Below are positions 21,311 through 31,845 of a stretch of 64,000 bases of DNA, in pieces. The notes under the pieces are model-generated. The model ran no database searches. It saw nothing but the letters and a program-made list of their open reading frames with translations, and was not told the origin of the DNA. This stretch comes from Pomphorhynchus laevis (Eukaryota > Acanthocephala > Palaeacanthocephala > Echinorhynchida > Pomphorhynchidae), in NCBI GenBank assembly GCA_012934845.2, contig WNNJ02001593.1, positions 1 through 64,000 on the forward strand, written 5' to 3'. The translations under genes and the position numbers were made by a program. Within the stretch, counting starts at the first letter, position 1, and every line of letters starts with the position of its first letter.

Positions 21311-21412
21311 TTTCAGAGGAAATACATCATTAGCATGTATTTGGCCCCGCTGCTATGTTGGGTAGAGGAGTTAGGGGCCGAAACCTGATAGCATAGCAGT
21401 TCCTCCTGATGA
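21311..21412 (+). ncRNA. Conserved structured RNA in PLE 3' tail (hairpin plus pseudoknot)
   Basis: An 8-bp hairpin at 21320-21342 (AAATACAT with ATGTATTT) is followed at once by an H-type pseudoknot: GGCCCC (21343-21348) with GGGGCC (21374-21379), crossed by CTGCTATG (21350-21357) with CATAGCAG (21392-21399). GAAA follows the second strand and CTGATGA lies at 21406-21412. The copy at 54.6 kb changes both sides of the hairpin (TACGT with ACGTA), which supports a real fold. The order resembles a permuted hammerhead or an HDV-like fold, but neither fits fully. Confidence 0.55.
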
Positions 21413-21659
21413 CCTCTAATTCTTATTCTGATACAACGTCTGTTATTAATTAGTCAATTCATAAAAATGACGTTTATTTTAAATTTCATTTTTTTAAACT
21501 TGATTTAAATTATAGAAAATTTAAAAACAATTATTAATTTAATTATTTAATTATTAAATTTTGATTTAGCATTATTATGTTTTGTTTATTTTATAATTAT
21601 ATTAAATACGTATACTCAGTTAGCTGATTTGATTTCTAATCAAATAAATATTCCTGTTT

Positions 21660-22345
21660 CCTCGCCTTCTTGGAATAAATTTAAATTATTAAGTGGCAAA
21701 CTTTTATGGATGGATAATAAATAATATACTTTGTATTGGAACATAATACAAAGGAATATGAAATGAATCCACAAAGCATAGCAGTTCCTTTTGATGACCT
21801 CTAATCCTTATTCTATTTCAATGTCTGTTATTTATTTGTCATTTTATAAAGATGACTTTTATTTTAAATTTCAAATTTTTACGTTAACTTGATATTAGTT
21901 ATATAAAATCTTATAACAATTATTTATAATTATCTATTATCTAATTATTAAATTTTGCTTTATAGATTAAGCATTATTTTTTTTATTTTTTTATGAACAT
22001 TTATTTATTTTTATTTATTTATTTTTATTTATTTTTATTTTATAATTATATTAAATATAATTATATTATATTTAATATATAATATAATTGTATATGATAT
22101 GTGATATATAATTATATGTAATTATATATAATTATAATTATATATAATTATAGTGTGCAGTGATGCTGATAGGATTTAAACAACCACACGAGGATAATAT
22201 CAAACCGATCAATTAAGAATTATATTAAATATCTACTCATTTAGCTGAATTGATTGATATAAAATATATTGTATAAAATCTAATTATTTATCTTTATTTT
22301 TATTTATATATAGTATAAAATACGTAGACTCAGGTATCTGATCTG
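21660..22345 (+). mobile_element. PLE 3' fragments with AT-rich filler
   Basis: A second PLE tail starts inside the last RT codons (AGTGGCAAACTTTTATGGAT at 21692) and keeps GCATAGCAGTTCC and GATGACCTCTAAT. The tail is more diverged than its neighbours, so it is older. Simple AT sequence fills 22020-22150, a SINE piece lies at 22150-22205, and a further terminal ACGTAGACTCAG is at 22321-22332. Confidence 0.65.
22150..22205 (-). mobile_element. SINE fragment
   Basis: The reverse complement matches 58655-58715 (TTGATATTATCCTCGTGTGG and ATCCTATCAGCATCAC). It contains the B-box side of the tRNA-like head. Confidence 0.6.
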
Positions 22346-22354
22346 ATTTGTTGT

Positions 22355-22627
22355 ATCCTGCAACCGCCTTAAATGGAGCAGACCGTTGTCAGAGCTGCTG
22401 AATGTCAGAGCTGCAGACCGCTGCCAGAGTTGCTTGTTTTAGTCTGAGCTAACTAAACTAGGTGGCGATACCGAAAAAGCAACGTTAAAAATTATGACTT
22501 AGCAAAAGTTACATGTACACAACCAGATTGAAAAACTACGTAAGTACTAACGATCTCAATTTTAGATCGTTTCTATGTGACAAAAAATTGTAAAGCTTGT
22601 GATGAAATAAATAATTTTATAAAATCT
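22355..22627 (+). mobile_element. PLE 5'-end fragment
   Basis: Similar to 20070-20330: CCTGCAACCG, TTTAGTCTGAG, AACTAAACTAGGTG and AAAAGCAACGTTAAAA. It ends in a zinc-finger-like CKACDEINNF (22596-22625). A second copy of the 26-nt intron-like segment lies inside. The coding part downstream is missing. Confidence 0.7.
22540..22565 (+). other. 26-nt intron-like segment, copy 2
   Basis: GTAAGTACTAAC at the 5' side combines a consensus donor and a TACTAAC branch sequence; the 3' end is CAATTTTAG. Unspliced reading hits a stop within the segment. Its removal leaves an open frame leading into CKACDEINNF. Confidence 0.55.
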
Positions 22628-22860
22628 GGTAAAAAAAATTGTCTTGATTACAAGTTAAAAAATTCTTGATTACTAACTACGTACAAAATAATTAACATAC
22701 AATAAAGGAAGATAACATAAAATAATTCAGTCTTAAATCACTACAATCTGATAAAAAAATTGTCTTGATTACAAGTTAAGAAATTCTTGATTACTAACTA
22801 CGTACAAAATAATTAACATACCATAAAGGAAAAAAATTTGGAGATCTAAAGTAAATACAA
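22628..22860 (+). repeat. Duplicated LINE C leader unit
   Basis: 22628-22735 and 22750-22840 share AAAAATTGTCTTGATTACAA, TTCTTGATTACTAACTACG and TACAAAATAATTAACATAC. Tandem 5' units of this kind are typical of LINE promoters. Confidence 0.75.
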
Positions 22861-22890
22861 TCTAAAGTAAATACAACATCCGCGTCAGCT

Positions 22891-23292
22891 ATGTTATTAT
22901 CGCACGACTGCAGCACACTCAAGGCGAATGGCTGTAGCCATTTGCAAGAAAATGCGAACGTAGCGGATACGAGCAGATGCCCAATATGCATGAAAATAAA
23001 TCGGCGTAAGGTCCTTATAGAATGTGATACATGTTCTACGTGGCACCAATTATCTTGTGTTGGCCTGACCAAGAAGCAAGCCGCAATAATTCCCAAGTGG
23101 GTTTGCCGCGCATGTTTGGCTCAAAATGAACAGTGCGTTAAGCCTGAGCATACAATTAAAGCTTCAACACCGGATACTCTTGCTACCGATTGTCTACATC
23201 AGGGATGGATAAGACAATCAGGCACTGTAGTTCGTTTGCCTACACGAATACGCGGAATGGCAGCACAAATAATGTCAGATTTAATAAATTAA
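22891..23292 (+). pseudogene. LINE C1 N-terminal region with PHD finger
   Basis: Residues about 30-75 contain C-P-I-C, C-D-T-C, W-H-x2-S-C and W-V-C-R-A-C, the C4HC3 spacing of a PHD finger (RCPICMKIN ... ECDTCSTWHQLSCVG ... KWVCRACLA). PHD fingers usually read histone tails or serve as protein contacts; here it may guide the element. The frame is cut at 23284 by the PLE insertion. Confidence 0.75.
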
Positions 23293-23518
23293 ATCAACTA
23301 ACTGAGTCTACGTATTGTTATATAGTTATAAAATAAACAAAACATAATAATGCTAAATCAAAATTTAATAATTAAATAATAAAATTAATAATTGTTTTTA
23401 GATTTTCTATAATTTAAATCAAGTTAAAAAATAAAAATAAAAAAAAAATAAAATTTAAAATAAACGTCATTTTTATGAATTGACTAATAAATAACAGACG
23501 TTGTATCAGAATAAGAAT

Positions 23519-23625
23519 TAGAGGTCATCAGGAGGAACTGCTATGCTATCAGGTTTCGGCCCCTAACTCCTCTACCCAACATAGCAGCGGGGCCAAATAC
23601 ATGCTAATGATGTACTTCCTCTGAA
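23519..23625 (-). ncRNA. Structured RNA of PLE tail, reverse-strand copy
   Basis: On the minus strand it has the same hairpin plus crossed stems as 21311-21412. In the hairpin one A-T pair has become G-T, which still pairs. GAAA and CTGATGA are both kept. Confidence 0.5.
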
Positions 23626-23661
23626 AAAACTATCTAGTATCTTATTCTAATGCAAAGTATA

Positions 23662-24588
23662 TTATTCATTATCCATCCATAAAAATTTGCCACTTAAGAG
23701 TTTAAATTTATTCTTTATATTATTGTGTTGATTTATATATTTTACTATTTTCTGCTTGATGTTATTTTTATAGTAACCTAGTTTAAAATATGTATCTATT
23801 AAATTATTTAAATGATTTTGAAGAAAGCCAATATCATTACATATTGTTGCAATTCTTAAAATTTCATTATTTAATGTATTATATTTTATATTATATGGTA
23901 TGCATGAATGCTCATGCAAAAATATGTTTCTTGTAAATTTAAATATGTCATCTTTACGATATAAATTAATAGTAGTTTTAGTTAATGTTAATTTAATGTT
24001 CATATCTAGATATACACCTTCTTTATCATTAATATTGGTTTTGTTAAGAATAAGGCTTTCTGGATAAATGTGCTCACTAATTGAATAAAAATTATTAGAA
24101 TTAAATACACATATATCATCAATGTATCGAAACATATATTGCATATATTTATATTGTTTAGATTTAGTTTTTACACAGTTATGAACAAATTCATATTCTA
24201 TAAAGCTTAAAAACAAGTCAGCTATAATTGGGCTACTATTACCACCCATTGGAACACCTTTTATTTGTCTAAATAAAGATGTCCCTACTTTTAAAAAATT
24301 TTGATTTATCAAAATATTTAAGGATTCTATTAATTCAATTTTATCCATATATTTATATTTATTTGATGGTTTAATTTTTATTAGATAGGCGTTATACTTA
24401 TTATAACATATATATGTATATCTTTTTCCGAATATAAGGTTAATTAATTTTACTAACGCTTCTTTAATATCTACTAAATCTAGATTTGTATAAAGCGTAC
24501 TAAAATCGTATGTATTTATATTTTGAAAATTTACTCCTTTTGTCTGTTCTAAAAATTCTTTTGTAGAATTAATACTAAAACAGTGTTT
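23662..24588 (-). pseudogene. PLE reverse transcriptase, longest open copy
   Basis: Open without a stop from the truncation point to the natural end (about 308 codons). It contains NTYDFSTLYTNLDLVDIKEAL, RQIKGVPMGGNSSPIIADLFL, YIDDICVF and YLDMNIKLTL, and ends KLLSGKFLWMDNE. The catalytic YIDD box is intact. Missing are the RT start and the nuclease. Confidence 0.8.
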
Positions 24589-27432
24589 TATACCTATATA
24601 AAGGACGCACTTTCTTTGAATACAGAGGAGTCATGGGTACGTCTACTATTGTTCCCAAAGATATGTTTTGCAACTCATATCGAGAGGTCCTCATCACAGC
24701 GTGCACAGCGCAATAATGCAAGTCACATGAAAGAAAGCTTGTGCCGGTACACCTCCACACCTTTGGAGCAACTTATTGCCAGTCTCGCCAAACCTTACGA
24801 AGCTTCGCGCGCCGCAGATGTCCCTACTAACTCAGCTGTGGCTCTTGCTTGACGTGGCAACTACGAAAAAGCGATGAAAAGACTATGTTATAATGGATTG
24901 GCCCCGGTCAATGAGACAGTTCGTGAAAAACTGCTTAATCTACACCCACAAAACGGGATTTATCGTTTACAATCGGATACTTGCCTTGATGCAGGCTTTC
25001 AAGTCAATTCTTTGATTGTGGATTGCAGTCTCGTGAGGGCAGCCATTTTCTCATTTCCCTCGACGTCAGCGTCCAGCTGCCTAGAACTTCGCCCAGAGCA
25101 TTTACAAGATTTACTAACATCAGATTTGTCTGGATCGTTTTTGCAGCGAATTACGTCTCTTGTGAACACCCTTTTGGGTGGGGGAGGACATGAATCTGTG
25201 GCCAGATACTTATGTGGTGCGAATCTGATTGCACTTGTGAAAGAACCCGATGGAGTGCGTCCTATCGCGGCCGGGAAAACGCTAAGACGACTCTGCTCAA
25301 AATGTGCATGTCGTAAACTCAGCACAGTCTTTTTGTCAGTGTTGCAACCAACTCAGCTCGGTGTAGCAATTAAAAACAGGGTTGATAGCATAATTCACAT
25401 TGTGAGAGATGAACACACTCGACGACGCGATAAGGATGACTGGGTGTGGGCTAAGGTCGATCTCAGGAATGCTTTCAATTCTATCAGCCGACATGCCATA
25501 TTCAGTGTAATTCAACGATCTGTCCCGCAATTAATGCCGTGGTTGAGATACTGCTACTCCGAGCCATCATTGCTTCGATTCGAAAATTTGGAGCCCCTTC
25601 GATCATGCCAAGGTGTACAACAAGGAGATCCCTTAGGACCGTCTCTATTTTCATTGGCAATTCATGATTGCATCACTTCGGTTGGTTGCTTACATGGAAT
25701 ACATTTAAACCGCTGGTATTTTGATGACGGCATAATCGAAGGGCATCCAATAGCAGTAGCTGATGCGCTGGCTTACCTAGAAAGAGAGTTTGCTCTACTC
25801 CGTTTGGACCTTAACTGGCAAAAGACCGAGATTATAGGCTCTGCCGTAGCCTTGCAAACTTTCTCAGAGGCATGTGCATCTCAACCAATACTAAATGAAA
25901 GTAAAAATTTTTGATTGCTCGGCACACCTATAGGGTGCCAAGATTTCGTTAATGATCAGTTGATGAGAGTAAATTTGCCAAAATTAAGAAGTCAAATCGA
26001 TTTGATAACCACCATTCCTGATACACAGGTCGCTTACTTACTACTGCGACATTGCGCAAGTGCCCCGAAAATAAACCACCTGATGAGAACGATTGATCCT
26101 GACTATGGCAACACGTTTTACAAAAGTTTTGATGATTCGACCATTTTCGCTTTTAGCGAGATGACGTATGTCCAGCTAAACCCTCAGATGCGAACCCAAA
26201 TTACGCTTCCTTTAAGGTTGGGTGGCTTCGGGATCCGTGAAACTGTGAAGCATACACCTTGTGCGTACATTGCCAGTGTACAAAGGGTATGTGCCGAATG
26301 GGGACTTTCTGTCAATACTTTCCCAGGACTATCTGACTTTATCGAGAGATTATCTTCACTACATGAATCACCAATAATAATGCAATCTGACAGTCAACAC
26401 AAGCTATCAATGCTCCTCGATAATAAAGTTCACGAGCAAATGCTTACGGACGTTCACCACTTCAACAGAGCTCGATTGCTGGCTGTGTCACGCCCTCACG
26501 CCAGTTCCTGGTTACGAGTGGTCCCAAATAAAGCGCTCGGAATGGACATTCTCCCTTCGCAGTTTTGCGCCTTAACTCGATTTTGGCTTGGTGCGCCTCT
26601 ATTTTCACCTGGAGATCGGTGTGGGCGATGCTTTCTCCCCGCTGATTCAGTCGGCCTACATGCGCTGACCTGCCAATATGGGGGTTACCCGGGACTGCGA
26701 CACAACGGAATTCGCGATGTGGTCTTTCATGCCGCTCAATCTGCAGGAATGCATGTCGCTTTGGAGGTAAGGAACCTTATACCAGACCTTCGTGAACGAC
26801 CTGCAGACGTTTTGATTCATGGGGACCCTCCTCGTGCAGTTGATTTCGCTGTAACACATCCACAACAATCAGCGTACATAGCAAACGCATCAATAACGCC
26901 AGGCTATGCAGCGACAATGTATGCAGTCAATGTCAAGGAGAGGAAGTATAGAGCACGTATGGAGTCCGCTGGTTATCAATTTATACTGGCAGTAGTAGAG
27001 ACGTATGGGGGCTGGAACGACCAAGGCGAACGTCTCATGCGATCGATAGCAAGACAGATATCCGCCACAACTGGGATTGAATATTATAAAACGGTAGATC
27101 ACCTATTCTAAAGAGCATCGTTGGCCCTCATGCGCGGAAATGCTCGGGCATTCCTAGCGTCGTTGAATGGACGCAACCACCCACTATCTGATGCCCCACA
27201 GACGATAATGGAAACACCGAAGCGTCGTATGTTCAATACTGAACCATACAATGATATCGCTGGTTTATTAACTCGACTATCATCAGTCGAAAGCGAATCA
27301 TGTGGGGTTCCGTTGCAAGCATTGGCCGCGCCAACCGAATCAGCTGTAAATACGGCAAAGGAGACAAGCCAGGTAGACGCCGGCGTGGAGGATGTGGCGA
27401 GCTTGGACACAAGCCGCTCGTGGCGGAACTGA
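24583..27432 (+). pseudogene. LINE C1 RT and REL endonuclease, three in-frame stops
   Basis: A single reading frame of about 950 codons broken only by stops at 24850-24852, 25912-25914 and 27109-27111, with no frameshift. In order: an RGNYEKAMKRL segment; RT blocks RPIAAGKTLRRLC, WAKVDLRNAFNSIS and QQGDPLGPSLFS; the catalytic NRWYFDDGII (25711-25740); a zinc knuckle CGRCFLPAD...GLHALTC...RHNGIRD (26620-26720); and REL residues in RPADVLIHG, AVDFAVT, VKERKYRAR and VVETYGGW (26799-27015). Intact catalytic residues suggest fairly recent death. Confidence 0.85.
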
Positions 27433-27440
27433 AGGGTTTG

Positions 27441-27594
27441 TTAAGAGCTCACACTAAATAATTTATATTATATCTTGTTGACCTGAATTATTCATTTCTT
27501 TAGAATTTTTTTAAAATAATTTATGAAATAAATAAGTAAATTTTATTTAATTTTTTTAAAAAATTTAAAAAAGTTTGAGATCACCTTAAAAAAG
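27441..27594. other. AT-rich tail between LINE C1 and D1
   Basis: 3' untranslated region of LINE C1 followed by A/T-rich sequence. No feature seen. Confidence 0.5.
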
Positions 27595-27724
27595 TTTGAG
27601 ATCTAAAATAAATACAATAAATAACATACAAAGAACGATTCACAAAGAATTACTTATTACTTACAACGATCCACGCTCAACTCGCGTATCTCTTTGAATG
27701 CGAGAGAATTCCGAATCTCGCTGA

Positions 27725-27979
27725 ATGCAAGAGAATGACGTCCCCAGTCTGGTCAGGAAAGCAAATTATGAATCATCCGAACTAATTCGAGGTGAGATCG
27801 TATCGGAAAAAGGACAATGCAGCATTTGTCGTCGATTATATTGCTTAACTTCTACCGGCCGAATACGCAGGCATGGCCCATCTCCCGGCAGTCCCGGTTC
27901 TGGTCAAACGCCTACTTCCATAAATAGTTCGGCATCATTCGATACTCAGGCTGACAACACGTTTTCAGGAGAGCATTGA
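27725..27979 (+). pseudogene. LINE D1 N-terminal zinc-finger region
   Basis: 84 residues with C-S-I-C-x-R then YCLTSTGRIRRHGP and PGSGQTP. This is the C-x2-C ... H ... GSG layout of N-terminal fingers in REL LINEs; the last ligand appears to be lost (S-P-G-S where C-P-G-S would be usual). Likely nucleic-acid binding. Confidence 0.6.
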
Positions 27980-28072
27980 GATATCGCGTTTATCGAGATG
28001 CTACCAGTTCGGTTGGTTTGACGAATACCCAGATTTGCCAGGCCCAAGGTAGCTACAACTCTTTCAATCATT

Positions 28073-29796
28073 TTGGCTGACATTGCGAGGGACCACCAGA
28101 AGGAAGATGCGTGGATTAAATTGTTGATGTTCGCAAGAATGGTTATCCGCGTGCCTGTAAGGACTGAGGAAAATGGCAATCGCAGTTTGTCTCAGAAGAT
28201 CAAGGAGGCATGTTTCAAATTTTTTGATATGACATCCAGGTCAGTTGATGATGTTGTGGAGCGAAGGTGGGGGAAACCCGGCAACCGAACTAAAGTAGAC
28301 GATCGCGAGGCCAATAGAAATCTTTGTCGCAGAGTTTCAGAAAGATTGGAAACGGTGATGTTCGCGGCGCAATCAGATTGGTGAGCAGCGACAACGGAAT
28401 AGTGCAATTCGACGATCGAGTTTTGTCAGAACTAAGGTCCAAACACCCCCCTCCACGAACTAACCAATTAGGTGCGACACATACGCAAGTTCAAATTCAC
28501 CGTGCACTGCCTTATGCCTTCCCTGTTGTCTCTGCTGACATCGTGAAGTCTGCTCTCTGCTCATTGCCCAATTCTTCTTCAAGTGGATTAGATGGACTCA
28601 GTCCACTACATCTAAAAGACCTGAATGGTACCTCGTGTGGCCTTCAAGGTATTCGCCTAGTGCATTCCATGACTGAATTCATCACCGTCGTCTTAAAAAG
28701 TTGTGTGCCGGATTCAAGAAGGAAATTTTTCTGCGGTGCTAAACTACTGGCATTACAGAAGCCTAATGGCGGTATCCGTCTGATTGCCGTGGGCTGTACG
28801 CTGCGTCAATTGGCGTCAAAGATTGTTGCACGCTTGGCATCCAACGACATTGAGTTCGTACTTCGACAATTTGGCGTTGGAATACCACGAGGAGTTGAAG
28901 ATGTGACTTACGCGTCCAGACATTTTGTCGCGAACGCCTTAGTCCCTGGAGTAGCGCTCGCCAAGCTCGATTTTCATAACGCTTTCAGCACGGTCAACCG
29001 CGACCGCATGATTGACACGGTTCAAAGGAAGCTACCAGCATACCTACCTTTCGTTAACATGTGCTATGGTAAAGAGAGTCATCTCATTACGGGCACCTCG
29101 ATAATTCCATCCGCCGAAGATGTACAACAAGGAGACCCACTCGGTCCTCTGCTTTTCTCGCTTACCGTAAATGAAGTTGTCAAGTCGGAGTTAATCACAC
29201 GAGATCTTAAAGATCAAATTCGTTTGACGGAATTGATTCCTGAATGTATTCTCACTAGTCCTAACGACGCTGTTATCTTGGGTACTCCTGTAGGAAACGA
29301 GTTGGGGCTCAATGAAACCGTGAATCAATGTGTATCGATTCTCCAGAACACTGTCAAACGAATGGCCGATCTATCCAGACAGGATGCACTGTTTCTGTTA
29401 CGATGTAGCTTCAGCATACCAAAGATTTCTCATCTGCTACGTTGTGCCCCTTGCTTTTCATGTCCATCTTTAAAGAATTATGACGAAGTCCTAAAGTCCG
29501 CTCTCGCCAACATCTTGAATTTATATCTGGATGATAACGCATGGCGTCAAGCAACTTTGCCGATTGACTTGGCTGGCTTAGGTTTATATCGCAGTGAAGT
29601 TATATCCCTGCCGGCATATTTGTCCTCAATCGCAGGTACGTCAATTCTCGTAAAGGCATTGGCCGGACCAAACCTTGGAGCAACTAGCGGAGTGGATGGC
29701 TCGGATTTCCAACACGGTGTGCGCGGATGGTCGGCTGTATGCGGGGAAGAGTTGCTAACGAAAAACACAATCAAAAACGTTGGTCTCGTCATATGA
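28073..29796 (+). pseudogene. LINE D1 linker and reverse transcriptase, catalytic box deleted
   Basis: 28073-28384 carries the pre-RT segment (EDAWIKLLMFARMVI). The frame starting at 28324 has FCGAKLLALQKPNGGIRLI, LDFHNAFSTVNRD and VQQGDPLGPLLFSLTVNEV. After this, near 29190, the protein jumps to DQIRLTELIPE. The Y-x-D-D block present in other copies is absent, implying an in-frame deletion of some 60-70 residues. Confidence 0.75.
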
Positions 29797-30569
29797 ACTT
29801 GGTCGCTAGTGGTTCTCTCTTATTGGATGCTGATTCTTCTAAATGTCGAGCTAGACTGCTTGGAACGGTAGGCAAAGACTCCGGCGCTTTCCTGATGGCA
29901 CTTCCAATCTCGGCGGTCGGCACCAGATTGGACGATGTATCATTCACCATTGCCGTGGCGCTACGACTCGGTATCAAATTTAGCGGGGAATTCACATGTG
30001 GATGCGGGAATATCAGCGACTCATCAGGTTTGCACGGTCTGAACTGTCGATATAGCAAATCTCGGCACAGTCGACATTAGGATATGAACCACATAATTCG
30101 AATGGCTTTCTCTTCAGTAGGGATACCTTCTCGACTAGAACCGGTCGGGTTGTGTCGCAGCGACGGCAAGCGACATGATGGTGGCACTTTTGTTCCATAG
30201 AAGTGCGGAAAATTGCTGATTTGGGACACTACCTGCATAAATACTCTAGCGGCGAGTTACGAGGACAGGGCAGTCATTCGGACCGTGGAGGTTGCCGCCT
30301 TCACAGAGAGCAAGAAAAGGGAAAAATATAAAGAGATTGACAACAGAATATTTACCTTCGTTTCAATCGCGGTCGAGTCCTTGGGTATCTTGGGCAAGGA
30401 AACCTCGTGTTTTATTGAAGAGGTCGGGAAGATGATGTCAAAGACTACTGGCGAACCTCGATCGACGGCTTTCCTCAGGCAACGACTAAGCGCATCGGTT
30501 CAACATGAGAATGGAGCGTGTATACTCGAATGCTTGGGCGATCAATCGGTTTCCGACTTTTTTAACTGA
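29727..30569 (+). pseudogene. LINE D1 knuckle and REL nuclease
   Basis: 29727-30080 has ALPISAVGTRLDDVSFTIAVA and CGCGN...GLHGLNC. After a damaged stretch, 30213-30569 reads LIWDTTCINTLAASYEDRA, KKREKYKEI and VAVESLGILG, with SASVQHENGACIL near the end. WD-T, K-x2-KY and E are the nuclease signature of this lineage. Confidence 0.7.
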
Positions 30570-31017
30570 AATTTTCAATTAATTTTAGAATATGCATAAG
30601 TTTTTATGTTGGTGGTAGGTTATCCCCTGAAGTTATCCACTTCCTATTCTCGGCATCCTTATGTGTACTGGAGGAAAAGGAAGGTGGGGTTCGTCCCATT
30701 GTAATCGGCACGACCATTCGACGCATTACCGCGAAGGTACTCTCCAAACGAGTGGCAAACAAGGTTGGTGGTCATCTTCGTCCAGTTCAAACTGAAATTT
30801 TCAATTAATTCTAGAATATGCATAAGTTTATATATTGTTAGTGGTAGGTTATCCCCTGAAGTTATCCACTTCCTAATCTCGGCATCCCTATGTGCACTGG
30901 AAGAAAAGGAAGGTGGGGTTCGTCCCATTGTAATCAGCACGACCATTCGACGCGTTACCGCGAAGGTACTCTCCAAACGAGTGGCAAACAAGGTTGGTGG
31001 TCATCTTCGTCCAGTTC
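30566..31017 (+). repeat. Tandem duplication of about 222 bp
   Basis: 30566-30787 and 30788-31017 are two copies of a unit that starts ACTGAAATTTTCAATTAATT and ends CATCTTCGTCCAGTTCAA. The unit includes both the tail of LINE D1 and the truncated start of D2, so it arose after both were in place. The copies differ by a few per cent. Confidence 0.85.
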
Positions 31018-31646
31018 AATTAGGTTGCTGCACTCCTTGTGGCGCGGAAACCAGAGTTCATTCATTCCTTAAGAATGTTCGTTGAGAACACTCCAGTGCC
31101 CTTTGATGTGGTAAAATGCGACTTCAAAAATGCTTTCAACACTGTCAGCCGCATAGCCCTACTCGATGGCGTGAAGAATCATGTATCTGAAGCCTTGCTA
31201 TACTTTTAAACGGCATACGGATCTAAAATCGCACTCGTGTATGAAGACCAAATTATATGGTCAGAGTCAGGATTGCAACATGGAGACCCCTCGGGCCCAT
31301 AGGTTTTGCTCTAGCCGTCAACTCACTAGTCCACTCACTTAAGGCGCACTTTAACGCCTGGTATTTGGATGACGCAAACATCGGGGATGACCCATTTAAA
31401 ACGTTGTCTGATCTAAGTCAAATATTTAATGACTCTTTGAAACTTGGTCTCTACTTGAATTCACGAAAGTGCCAATTGTTGCTAATGAATGTTCATGATG
31501 AGGAACAACGTCAGATGATTGTCGAACGATTTCAATTTATTTGCCCAGGGATTTATGTTATTTCTATCGACAAGCTAATTATTTTGGGAAGCTGCGTTTT
31601 AGCAGCTAATTGTGCAGAGGAAGTAAAAATGATCTTGCCGCAATAG
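30765..31646 (+). pseudogene. LINE D2 reverse transcriptase
   Basis: 30765-31085 contains the first RT block (ISTTIRRVTAKVLSKRVANK) and QLGCCTPCGAETRVHSFL. Between the frames, VKCDFKNAFNTVSR is visible near 31108-31150. 31257-31646 holds GLALAVNSLVHSL-like sequence and FNAWYLDDANIGDD, the catalytic box, intact. At least two frameshifts. Confidence 0.75.
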
Positions 31647-31845
31647 GAGCTTCTAGGTCAGCGTTTATATGAGCTTGGTGCCCACGGAGCATTGTTCCTA
31701 TTCAAAAACTGCTTATATATGCCCAAGCTCCTTTACCAACTACGATCATCCAATTTTTCGAACACCCTGATAAGCTGCAAAACCTGGATTCTATGCTAAA
31801 GAGATATCTTGCACGTATTCTTAACTGCCACTTAACAGAGGAAGC

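Larger units (their letters stand above)
19975..21640 (+). mobile_element. Naiad/Chlamys-type Penelope-like element with N-terminal GIY-YIG
   Basis: In order: a GC-richer leader (19975-20160), a 26-nt intron-like segment (20227-20252), a zinc-finger remnant (CKAYDVINNNC near 20275), a GIY-YIG nuclease (20395-20610), RT (20617-21275), the structured 3' tail (21300-21430) and the terminal ACTCAGTTAGCTGATTT (21618-21634). Nuclease before RT is the arrangement described for Naiad and Chlamys PLEs and is the reverse of Penelope itself. The N-terminal part of the RT is missing and the copy is broken. Confidence 0.8.
23285..24590 (-). mobile_element. Naiad-type PLE inserted in LINE C1
   Basis: Minus-strand order: RT (24588-23662), structured tail (23625-23519), terminal ACTCAGTTAGTTGATTT (23310-23285). 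It lacks the leader, zinc finger and GIY-YIG, so it is 5'-truncated. Because it interrupts LINE C1, it inserted after C1. Confidence 0.85.
22628..27440 (+). mobile_element. REL-endonuclease LINE, lineage C, copy 1 (split by a PLE)
   Basis: The 5' leader (22628-22860) contains two copies of a roughly 110-base unit beginning AAAAAATTGTCTTGATT. A PHD-finger region (22891-23284) follows. A reversed PLE occupies 23285-24590, and the LINE resumes at 24591 with one frame to 27432. Apart from the insertion and a few stops, the copy looks nearly complete. GC content is well above that of the surrounding DNA. Confidence 0.8.
27595..30570 (+). mobile_element. REL-endonuclease LINE, lineage D, copy 1
   Basis: In order: a leader (27595-27720), zinc-finger N-terminus, RT, knuckle and REL nuclease, spread over several frames. 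The RT has lost its catalytic box. The REL is of the RPDG / WDTTC kind, different from lineages B and C. It lies head to tail with C1 upstream and D2 downstream. Confidence 0.8.
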
